Notes: generated from the letters alone by a model not told the origin. A stretch of 6,102 nt of DNA from Dehalococcoidia bacterium (GCA_030606165.1 JAUWGZ010000072.1:1-6102), one strand, 5' to 3'. Counted from the stretch's first letter, positions 1-4,984 are shown. Numbers and translations are program-made.

Positions 1-53
1 CACGGCTCGCAATAACATTCCTTTTTGTCATTCTGAACGGAGCGAAGCGGAAT

Positions 54-71
54 GAAGAATCTAGATTCTTC
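54..71. repeat. Perfect 18-bp palindrome in the repeat mosaic
   Basis: GAAGAATCT is followed directly by its reverse complement AGATTCTTC, giving a perfect palindrome with no loop. It is the core of the first TCATTCTGA…GAAGAATC repeat. The later copy near 501-520 carries CCCAG between the two arms, which makes it a stem-loop instead. Confidence 0.7.
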
Positions 72-379
72 GCCGTTCTCCCTCTTAGGGTAAGAGGGAG
101 TTAGAGGGAGTTACGAGCGGCTCACAGAAACAAATGGTGAACCGACGAAACGAATCGTACGTACTTTAACAACTGAATCTTCCGGAGGTAGTCGCCTTAC
201 GTATGAAAAAGGCCTGCTGAACTCCCGAAAAAAATAGCCATTTTTGCAAAACGAATCATCCCGGCTTCCCTCATGCTCTTCCCCCCTATGACTAGAAGGG
301 AAGGTGTCATTCTGAGCGTAGCGAAGAATCTGCCCGTCGCTCAGGGTGAACTCCCCTCGCAATCCCAGAGATTCTTCAC

Positions 380-431
380 CGTTCTCCCTCTTAGAGCCTG
401 CCCTGAGCTTGCCGAAGGGCTAAGAGGGAGC
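380..431. repeat. Hairpin with a second repeat nested in its loop
   Basis: The arms CTCCCTCTTAG and CTAAGAGGGAG face each other. In the first copy (79-100) the loop is only a few bases. Here the loop holds about 25 bp containing CCCTGAGCTTGCCGAAGGG, a well-known mobile-looking intergenic repeat of environmental bacteria. The simplest reading is that one repeat inserted into the loop of another. No U-tract follows, so this is unlikely to be an intrinsic terminator. Confidence 0.6.
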
Positions 432-470
432 TAGAGGGAGTTACGAGCGGCCCGCAATTACATTCCTTTT

Positions 471-550
471 CTGTCTTTCTGAATGAAGCGAAGCGGAATG
501 AAGAATCCCAGAGATTCTTCGCCCCGATAAATCGGGGCCCAGAATGACAG
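471..550. repeat. 80-bp MITE-like element with terminal inverted repeats
   Basis: The ends CTGTCTTTCTG (471-481) and CAGAATGACAG (540-550) are inverted repeats with one mismatch. Inside are the GAAGAATC…GATTCTTC hairpin and the perfect arms GCCCCGAT/ATCGGGGC around AA (521-538). No coding capacity is present, so any movement would need enzymes supplied in trans (inference). Confidence 0.6.
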
Positions 551-593
551 GAGTGGCCGGGGACCTGGCAATGACACGCCGATAGGACGCGGG

Positions 594-674
594 TTCCGGG
601 GACACCGCACCAATCCCCGATTTAATCGGGGACCAGTCAGGCCTACTAAAAATCAGGTATTATGTCCCCAGAAT
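594..674 (+). repeat. Hairpin repeat copy 1, interrupted by a palindrome
   Basis: First copy of the ~60-bp hairpin family also found at 1348, 2526, 5023, 5781 and 5897. The left arm (TTCCGGGGACACC…CCAAT) ends at 614 and the right arm (ATCAGGTATTATGTCCCC…GAAT) runs 652-674. Unlike the other copies it carries 23 extra bases at 615-637: the palindrome CCCCGATTTAATCGGGG plus ACCAGT, which echoes the ACCAAT just before it. Its right end lies directly upstream of the promoter of the cyclophilin gene. Confidence 0.8.
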
Positions 675-676
675 AA

Positions 677-706
677 TTGGACTACACCCACCAGTTGGCT
701 TATGGT
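677..706 (+). promoter_or_regulatory. Probable sigma-70-type promoter of the cyclophilin gene
   Basis: TTGGAC (677-682) and TATGGT (701-706) are separated by 18 bp and lie about 25 bp upstream of the start codon. The -35 matches four of six consensus positions and so does the -10. It begins just past the right end of hairpin repeat copy 1. Moderate support only. Confidence 0.45.
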
Positions 707-729
707 ATATTGAAAGGGAAGGAAAAGCC

Positions 730-1335
730 ATGTCAGGAGGGTCCAGAAGGATGTCACGAAAAGATACCGGCCAGCACTCGGTTCGAGGCAAAAAACCGAA
801 AGCAAAACAAACGGGGATGGGGTCGGCAAAGAAGAAGTTGCTAATCGGGTTAGCTGTGGCTATTGCCGTCATCATCATCGTAGTTGTAATAACTACAATG
901 CCTGAAAAACAATACACTGCCACCATTGAAACGGAAAGGGGAAATCTGGTGCTGGAGCTGTTTGCCAGTGATGTACCGATGACAGTCAACAACTTTGTGT
1001 CCCTCGCACGCGAGGGCTTCTATGATGGCCTTACCTTCCACCGCGTTGTACCCGGATTCGTGGTTCAGGGCGGATGCCCTATTGGTGACGGGACCGGTGG
1101 CCCTGGTTACCAATTTGATGATGAAATCACCGAGCATACCCATGTTGCCGGTGCGCTATCAATGGCTAATTCCGGCCCCAATACCAATGGCTCCCAGTTT
1201 TTCATTACCTATACCCCTCAGCACCACCTCAATGGAGACCACTCGGTATTTGGTCAGCTAGTAGAGGGAATGGATGTGCTGGAAAGAATTGAGCAGGGTG
1301 ATGTCATGATACGAATAACCATAGAGGAGAAATAG
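730..1335 (+). CDS. Membrane-anchored cyclophilin-type peptidyl-prolyl cis-trans isomerase
   Basis: Catalyses cis-trans isomerisation of X-Pro bonds and assists folding. Of 201 residues, 1-36 are basic (ending AKKK), 37-56 form one hydrophobic helix, and from about 62 there is a compact bacterial cyclophilin domain. The charge pattern predicts an N-in anchor with the catalytic domain outside the membrane, so a role in folding surface or exported proteins is inferred. Active-site equivalents are visible: FHR (R105, the catalytic Arg55 of human CypA), Q113, MAN (145-147), QFF (156-158) and H171. The CypA Trp121 position is His166, as in many bacterial cyclophilins. Start 730 has GGGAAGGA upstream, but ATG 751 has a better AGGAGG (735-740), so the protein may be 194 residues. 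Neither choice touches the domain. It stands alone between two hairpin repeats. Confidence 0.93.
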   Translation: MSGGSRRMSRKDTGQHSVRGKKPKAKQTGMGSAKKKLLIGLAVAIAVIIIVVVITTMPEKQYTATIETERGNLVLELFASDVPMTVNNFVSLAREGFYDGLTFHRVVPGFVVQGGCPIGDGTGGPGYQFDDEITEHTHVAGALSMANSGPNTNGSQFFITYTPQHHLNGDHSVFGQLVEGMDVLERIEQGDVMIRITIEEK

Positions 1336-1347
1336 CCGACAATTCCG

Positions 1348-1407
1348 AATTCCAGGGACACCATACCAATTAGGCCTACTAAAAATCAGGTATTATGTCA
1401 GCAGAAT
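1348..1407 (+). repeat. Hairpin repeat copy 2
   Basis: AATTCCAGGGACACC…ATACCAAT, then a loop with TAGGCCTACTA, then ATCAGGTATTATGTC…CAGAAT. It begins 12 bp after the cyclophilin stop codon and ends 27 bp before the -35 box of the next operon. The right arm reads GTCAGC where the family has GTCCCC, so the GGGACA stem is partly broken in this copy. Confidence 0.85.
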
Positions 1408-1434
1408 ACCCTCCCAAAATCCCAGATGTGGTTG

Positions 1435-1462
1435 TTGACTTTGGTTTATTATGCGGTATAAT
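1435..1462 (+). promoter_or_regulatory. Strong sigma-70-type promoter of the MNT-HEPN operon
   Basis: TTGACT (1435-1440) and a perfect TATAAT (1457-1462) are separated by 16 bp. This is one of the best promoter matches in the window. Transcription would begin near 1469-1470, giving a 5' leader of about 32 nt. No Shine-Dalgarno sequence is visible before ATG 1502. The -10 box lies inside the first of two operator-like inverted repeats, which suggests repression by occlusion. Confidence 0.8.
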
Positions 1463-1490
1463 ATACTGCGATAGCAGTAACTAATACTGC
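1453..1490. promoter_or_regulatory. Two tandem 17-bp operator-like inverted repeats
   Basis: Site 1 (1453-1469) is GCGGTA-TAATA-TACTGC and site 2 (1474-1490) is GCAGTA-ACTAA-TACTGC. Both have the form GCRGTA-N5-TACTGC and their starts are 21 bp apart, two helical turns. Site 1 covers the -10 box and site 2 the early transcript, so a bound dimer pair would block transcription. The winged-helix protein encoded just downstream is the obvious candidate regulator (inference). Confidence 0.75.
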
Positions 1491-1501
1491 AATTCAATAC
1501 G

Positions 1502-2110
1502 ATGTTAGAAACACTCTTAGGATCAAGGCTCAGGGCAAAAGTGCTGGGATGGTTATTCACCCATCCCGATGAGCGTTATTTTGTCCGCCAGCTCACCGCC
1601 TTAGTGGAAGAAGATTCCACAAATGTAAGCCGTGAGCTGGCTCGTCTTGAGAAGACCGGTATTCTTATTTCGACCACAGAGGGGAAACAAAAGTATTATC
1701 AGGCAAACAGGCAAAGCCCCATTTTTAATGAGCTACATGGATTGATGCTCAAGACTGTGGGCGTAGCAGATATTATCAAAAAAGCTCTGGAGCCCCGCAT
1801 TGCAGATATTAAGCTGGCCTTTATCTTCGGCTCACTAGCCAAGAGAGCCGAGAATAGATTCAGTGACATAGACCTGCTCGTAGTGGGCGATATCACTTTT
1901 GGCGAAATAGTCGACCTTGTTTCAACTGCGGAAGAGACTTTGAACCGTGAATTGAACCCGGTGGTCTATACATCAGCAGAGTTCAATAAGAGATTATCGG
2001 AAAACCATTACTTTATCAGGGATATACTATCAGGGGATAAAATATTCATAGTTGGGGATGAGAATGAGCTTAAATCTCTGGTTGGAAAAAGGCTGGCTAA
2101 AGGAACATAA
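1502..2110 (+). CDS. Winged-helix / minimal nucleotidyltransferase (MNT) fusion protein, candidate MntA-type antitoxin or regulator
   Basis: 202 residues in two parts. Residues 1-70 resemble an ArsR/MarR-like winged helix (ERYFVRQL, then a recognition-helix-like stretch NVSRELARLEKTGIL, then a wing ending KYYQANR). Residues 100-186 are a pol-beta-type minimal nucleotidyltransferase with G110-S111, ten residues, then D122-x-D124. That GSx10DxD motif is the signature of MntA antitoxins, which transfer AMP from ATP to a HEPN toxin (established for other systems). The glycine usually found after the GSxAR part is missing (KRAEN), and the place of the third metal-binding carboxylate seems to be N152-P153, so activity is uncertain. 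The stop lies 47 bp inside the HEPN gene, which implies coupled translation. The DNA-binding half and the operators at 1453-1490 suggest autoregulation. No ribosome binding site is visible. Confidence 0.85.
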   Translation: MLETLLGSRLRAKVLGWLFTHPDERYFVRQLTALVEEDSTNVSRELARLEKTGILISTTEGKQKYYQANRQSPIFNELHGLMLKTVGVADIIKKALEPRIADIKLAFIFGSLAKRAENRFSDIDLLVVGDITFGEIVDLVSTAEETLNRELNPVVYTSAEFNKRLSENHYFIRDILSGDKIFIVGDENELKSLVGKRLAKGT

Positions 2111-2510
2111 GCCGACATCACGTGAGATTGCTGAGCTACTGGCAGTAGCTGACCGCGCTCTAAAAGATTGTCAGGTCACTGAGCTAAGCAGTGAAGGCAA
2201 GCTGGATATAGCACATAATGCTGCACTGCAATCTTCCGCTGCAGCGCTAGCTGCCGCCGGGTACAGGGCCAGTCGAGAAGCTTACCACTATTATGTAATC
2301 CAGTCTCTTTCTTTTACCCTGCAACTGGAAGAACGTATCATTCGCAGGCTTCACAAACTCCGCCGCAAACGGAATATTAGCGACTACGAACGCCCGGGTA
2401 TGGTTACTGAGCAGGAAGCCCAAGAGATGGTTGAACTGGCAAAACTAATACGCCAGCAGGTTGAAGAGTGGTTACGAAATAACCACAAGGAACTTGCCAG
2501 GGAGATTTAG
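2064..2510 (+). CDS. HEPN domain protein (SAV_6107-like), partner of the MNT protein
   Basis: Alpha-helical HEPN-fold protein of 148 residues. The pattern KPTSREIAELL…DRALKD (17-35), LDIAHNAALQ…GYR (47-68) and LRRKRNISDYE (99-109), ending VEEWLRNNHKEL, matches the HEPN family that sits beside wHTH-MNT genes. HEPN toxins are metal-independent RNases using R-x4-6-H. Here the motif is R103-N104-x3-Y108: the His is Tyr and the Tyr two residues later, which MntA modifies in type VII systems, is Arg110. RNase activity is therefore doubtful. The longest frame starts at TTG 2052. ATG 2064 is preferred because GGGG (2054-2057) precedes it at good spacing; ATG 2058 is possible. It overlaps the MNT gene by 47 bp in another frame. 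HEPN membership is fairly sure. A toxin role is only inferred. Confidence 0.8.
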   Translation: MSLNLWLEKGWLKEHKPTSREIAELLAVADRALKDCQVTELSSEGKLDIAHNAALQSSAAALAAAGYRASREAYHYYVIQSLSFTLQLEERIIRRLHKLRRKRNISDYERPGMVTEQEAQEMVELAKLIRQQVEEWLRNNHKELAREI

Positions 2511-2525
2511 ATGCCGGTGCTTGCA

Positions 2526-2584
2526 AATTCCAGGGACACCATACCAATTAGGCCTGCTACAAATCAGGTATTATTTACCAGAAT
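2526..2584 (+). repeat. Hairpin repeat copy 3
   Basis: AATTCCAGGGACACC…ATACCAAT, loop with TAGGCCTGCTACA, then ATCAGGTATTATT…CCAGAAT. It begins 15 bp after the HEPN stop codon. The right arm has lost part of the TGTCCC block, so the middle stem is damaged here. Confidence 0.85.
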
Positions 2585-2727
2585 GCCGCTTTGGGTATTT
2601 TATCATCTTGCACCTTAGAATACCTGGTGCGGAGGCTGAGATACATGGGTAACACTCATGGTATGTTTAGTGGTAATCACTTACCGTGAGGAGTTACCGG
2701 AATGAGAAAGCCAGCCAGCATACAAAC
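2585..2727. other. Intergenic stretch with small hairpins, no gene seen
   Basis: Contains GCACC (2610-2614)/GGTGC (2626-2630) and GGTAA (2672-2676)/TTACC (2681-2685) inverted repeats. There is also a nine-codon frame (ATG 2702 to TGA 2731) with GAGGAG eight bases upstream. The GGTGC…GGCTGAGA string recalls a TPP riboswitch core, but the other conserved blocks are not present. Confidence 0.5.
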
Positions 2728-2757
2728 TTGACAAAAAATGCTCTATAATGTTAGCAT
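2728..2757 (+). promoter_or_regulatory. Promoter region of the zinc-ribbon gene, unusual box spacing
   Basis: A perfect -35 hexamer TTGACA (2728-2733) and a perfect -10 hexamer TATAAT (2744-2749) are only 10 bp apart, too close to act together on one sigma-70 polymerase. TTGACA may instead work with TAGCAT (2752-2757, 18-bp spacer), or TATAAT with a poor -35 near 2721. Either way the leader to ATG 2897 is roughly 130-140 nt. Confidence 0.45.
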
Positions 2758-2847
2758 ACTACCAGTGGTTCTAGTTTAGGTTATTACGTACTACTGAAAA
2801 TTACCGCAAACTTACTGCAATGTAGGTCCTGTAGGTTTCTTCGGGTG

Positions 2848-2897
2848 TTGGATGGCCGCAACTCTTACCAAATAATAGAAGAAAGGAGGTCATCCAA
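2848..2897 (+). promoter_or_regulatory. Leader hairpin that could mask the zinc-ribbon gene start
   Basis: TTGGATG (2848-2854) is the exact reverse complement of CATCCAA (2891-2897). The second arm is the spacer between the Shine-Dalgarno AAAGGAGGT (2882-2890) and the start codon, including its A. Pairing would put the ribosome binding site in the loop. This could make translation depend on temperature or ribosome access (inference); the loop of 36 nt is long. Confidence 0.4.
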
Positions 2898-3202
2898 TGA
2901 GTTTTCAGGACAAGTCGATCCAGTGTTCCGATTGTGGGGCTACCTTCACTTTCAGTGCTGAGGAGCAGGAGGTTTTCCAATCTAAGGCCTATACAAACGA
3001 CCCCAAGCGCTGTCCCTCGTGCCGTGAAGCCAGGAAGTCAGAGCGATACGGAAATGGTAGCTACAGCCGCAGTACCCGCCGCCAAATGTTTCGGGCAACA
3101 TGCGCCCAGTGTGGCAAAGATACCGAAGTGCCATTTGAGCCTCGCCAAGGTAGGCCAGTGTATTGTAGCGAATGCTACAGCAAAGTCAGAACTGGTAGAT
3201 AG
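2897..3202 (+). CDS. Small double zinc-ribbon protein (zf-trcl plus CxxC-x17-CxxC domain)
   Basis: 101 residues with two predicted zinc-binding knuckle pairs. The N-terminal half has C10-x2-C13 and C39-x2-C42 around FTFSAEEQEVFQSK, the pattern of the probable zinc-ribbon family zf-trcl. The C-terminal half has C69-x2-C72 and C90-x2-C93 with exactly 17 residues between the pairs and VPFEP…GRPVYC, the CxxC-x17-CxxC domain. A basic, Arg/Ser-rich linker (about 43-66) joins them. Family members are common in Chloroflexota and other environmental bacteria, and their molecular role is not established; nucleic-acid or protein binding in the cytoplasm is a guess from the fold and charge. The start is firm: AAAGGAGGT lies six bases before ATG 2897. 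The gene is preceded by a long leader and followed by a perfect inverted repeat. Confidence 0.9.
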   Translation: MSFQDKSIQCSDCGATFTFSAEEQEVFQSKAYTNDPKRCPSCREARKSERYGNGSYSRSTRRQMFRATCAQCGKDTEVPFEPRQGRPVYCSECYSKVRTGR

Positions 3203-3217
3203 CTAGTTCGAAGTTGA

Positions 3218-3256
3218 GGAGATATATAGACGGAGAATCCCGGCCTATATATCTCC
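3218..3256 (+). terminator. Perfect 12-bp stem-loop after the zinc-ribbon gene, no U-tract
   Basis: GGAGATATATAG (3218-3229) and CTATATATCTCC (3245-3256) are exact inverted repeats around a 15-nt loop, starting 15 bp after the stop codon. No run of T follows, so it is not a classical intrinsic terminator. It may protect the 3' end of the mRNA, act as a weak or factor-assisted terminator, or be a protein site. As DNA it is symmetrical. Confidence 0.5.
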
Positions 3257-3364
3257 CAGAGTAGACCAATGATCACCCTTATACGCATAGTTTCGAGCTT
3301 AACCTAGTCACGCAGTGATATGGAGTTAGGCCGACTTTAAGGGTTGTTGAAAGGAGGAATTAAA

Positions 3365-4921
3365 TTGAAAATACTTTTGGTTTATCCACAGTGTCCAGAT
3401 ACTTTCTGGAGCTTTAAACATGCTTTGAAATTCATCCGAAAGAAGGCATTAAATACCCCTTTAGGAATACTGACTATTGCCGCCATGCTACCAACCGATT
3501 GGGAAAAGAAAGCTGTGGACATGAATACAACTAGATTGAGCGACAAAGATATTGAATGGGCTGACTACGTTTTTGTTAGTGCCATGATTATCCAGCAGAG
3601 GTCAACGCGTGAAGTTATCGACCGATGTAAGAAACTTGACAGGAGAGTGGTTGCCGGCGGTCCGCTGTTCACGATGGCATATAAAGACCTGGGTTTCGAG
3701 AATATAGATCATATTATTCTAAACGAAGCGGAAATTACCCTGTCGCTTTTCTTGGAGGACTTGAAGAAGGGATGCGCCAAGCATATTTACCAGACTGACC
3801 AGAAGGCAGATGTAACTGAAACCCCTATCCCCTTATTTTCGCTTCTTGATCTGGGAAAATACTCGACGGTCACGGTTCAATATTCACGGGGCTGTCCTTT
3901 TGACTGTGAGTTTTGTGGCATCACTGTACTGGATGGACATAAACCCCGGACTAAAACCAAAGACCAAGTCCTCGCCGAGCTAGAGGCAATCTATGATTTG
4001 GGCTATAGAGGTCGGGTGTTTATTGTTGATGACAATTTCATCGGTAACAGGAGGAAGCTCAAAGAAGATGTCCTGCCGGCCATAATCCAGTGGATGAAAG
4101 AGCGGGAGTATCCGTTTAGCTTTCTCACCGAAGCCTCGATAAACCTGGCTGATGACGAAGAGCTAATGCAACTCATGTCTGATGCCGGATTCAACAATGT
4201 GTTTGTTGGTATTGAAACCCCGAATGAAGAAAGTCTAAACGAATGCAAAAAGTTCGCTAATAAGAATCGCGATCTAGTGGCTTCGGTTAGGAAACTCCAA
4301 AACCATGGTTTTCAGGTAATGGGAGGCTTTATTGTCGGCTTTGACAGTGACCCAATCTCCATCTTCCAGAGCCAAATTAACTTCATTCAACAGAGTGGCA
4401 TTGTCACAGCTATGGTCGGTATGTTGAATGCCCCTCCCGAAACGAAGCTATGGCATCGCCTAAAGAAAGAAAACCGCCTTTTGGCCACCGGCACTGGTGA
4501 CAATACGGACGGGACTACCAATTTCATTCCCAGAATGGACATTAATGTTCTCGTTAATGGTTACAAGCGAATCCTGCACGGGATCTACTCGCCCAAACAA
4601 TACTATGAACGGATTCATACGTTCCTCAAGGAATTTAGGCCCAATAAAAGGGTGGCCTACCATGCCAAGTTGGGGACTGCAGAACTAAAAGCATTGATTA
4701 AAGCCACATTTATGTTAGGTATTAGAGACAAAGCCGCATGGTACTATTGGAAGCTGATCTTCTCGTCCCTCCGGAAATATCCTCGGTTTGTTGGGTTGGC
4801 TATAAGCATGGCTATTCAGGGATTTCACCTCCGCAAGATCTGTGAGAGGGTGAGAGGAATCCAGGTTGATGATGCGCTGCTAGTCAGACAACAAAAGCTA
4901 CTGAATGGAGAGCTGATTTAA
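3365..4921 (+). CDS. B12-binding-type radical SAM protein with DUF4070-like C-terminus
   Basis: Cytoplasmic iron-sulfur enzyme of 518 residues, reaction unknown. Residues 1-140 form a Rossmann-like cobalamin-binding-type domain (MKILLVYP…; VDMNTTRLSDKDIEWADYVFVSAM; VVAGGPLF). The radical SAM core follows: RGCPFDCEFC supplies C177, C181 and C184, the CxxxCxxC motif that holds the [4Fe-4S] cluster and SAM. FIVDDNFIGN, ASINLADDEEL, GIETPNEESL and GFIVGFDSDP are typical strands of this family. The C-terminal part (about 340-518, NAPPETKL…YSPKQYYERI…WYYWKL) resembles DUF4070. No DxHxxG axial-His motif is seen, so cobalamin would bind His-off, if at all. Relatives include hopanoid methylases such as HpnP, but substrate cannot be inferred. 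The start is TTG 3365, chosen because AAAGGAGG (3350-3357) sits seven bases upstream; an in-frame TTG at 3344 would place that ribosome site inside the gene. Confidence 0.88.
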   Translation: MKILLVYPQCPDTFWSFKHALKFIRKKALNTPLGILTIAAMLPTDWEKKAVDMNTTRLSDKDIEWADYVFVSAMIIQQRSTREVIDRCKKLDRRVVAGGPLFTMAYKDLGFENIDHIILNEAEITLSLFLEDLKKGCAKHIYQTDQKADVTETPIPLFSLLDLGKYSTVTVQYSRGCPFDCEFCGITVLDGHKPRTKTKDQVLAELEAIYDLGYRGRVFIVDDNFIGNRRKLKEDVLPAIIQWMKEREYPFSFLTEASINLADDEELMQLMSDAGFNNVFVGIETPNEESLNECKKFANKNRDLVASVRKLQNHGFQVMGGFIVGFDSDPISIFQSQINFIQQSGIVTAMVGMLNAPPETKLWHRLKKENRLLATGTGDNTDGTTNFIPRMDINVLVNGYKRILHGIYSPKQYYERIHTFLKEFRPNKRVAYHAKLGTAELKALIKATFMLGIRDKAAWYYWKLIFSSLRKYPRFVGLAISMAIQGFHLRKICERVRGIQVDDALLVRQQKLLNGELI

Positions 4922-4984
4922 CTTTCTATCCATAATTTCGGGCCGGTACTATGGGGGTTAAAACCATAATGTGTTGATTAACAT

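Larger units (their letters stand above)
1..590. repeat. Non-coding mosaic of nested intergenic repeats
   Basis: No credible gene is seen here; the open frames merely run through repeats. A composite unit beginning CGCAATNACATTCC starts at 8 and again at 453. Each start is followed by the motif GAAGCGGAATGAAGAAT. The second part of the unit (AGATTCTTC, a CCCTCTTA/TAAGAGGG hairpin, then TAGAGGGAGTTACGAGCGGC) occurs at 63-121 and again at 370-451. A third TCATTCTGA…GAAGAATCT block lies at 308-331. Such blocks are known as widespread intergenic repeats in Chloroflexota and other environmental bacteria (family knowledge). Their function is unknown. Confidence 0.75.

Noticed and set aside
203..220. 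Five-codon frame MKKAC after GGAGG at 184-188
   Set aside because: Too short and lying within the repeat mosaic.
111..362. 83-residue minus-strand frame in the 5' region
   Set aside because: It runs entirely through intergenic repeats and has no recognisable domain.
1..590. CRISPR array, considered because of repeated palindromic blocks
   Set aside because: Repeats are irregular in length and spacing, spacers are not uniform, and no cas genes are present.
660..1143. Minus-strand frames of 110 and 97 residues across the cyclophilin gene
   Set aside because: They are antisense shadows of a gene with clear cyclophilin motifs.
2622..2695. TPP-riboswitch-like strings (GGTGC…GGCTGAGA, then GGTAATCAC…CCGTGAGGA)
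   Set aside because: The 5' blocks look right, but the ACCC partner of P2 and the GAACCTGA block are missing, no proper P3 stem forms, and the downstream gene has no thiamine link. Probably chance; a covariance-model scan with the TPP family would settle it.
2702..2731. Nine-codon frame MRKPASIQT with GAGGAG upstream
   Set aside because: A decent ribosome site, but there is no convincing promoter, it ends within TTGACA, and nothing supports translation.
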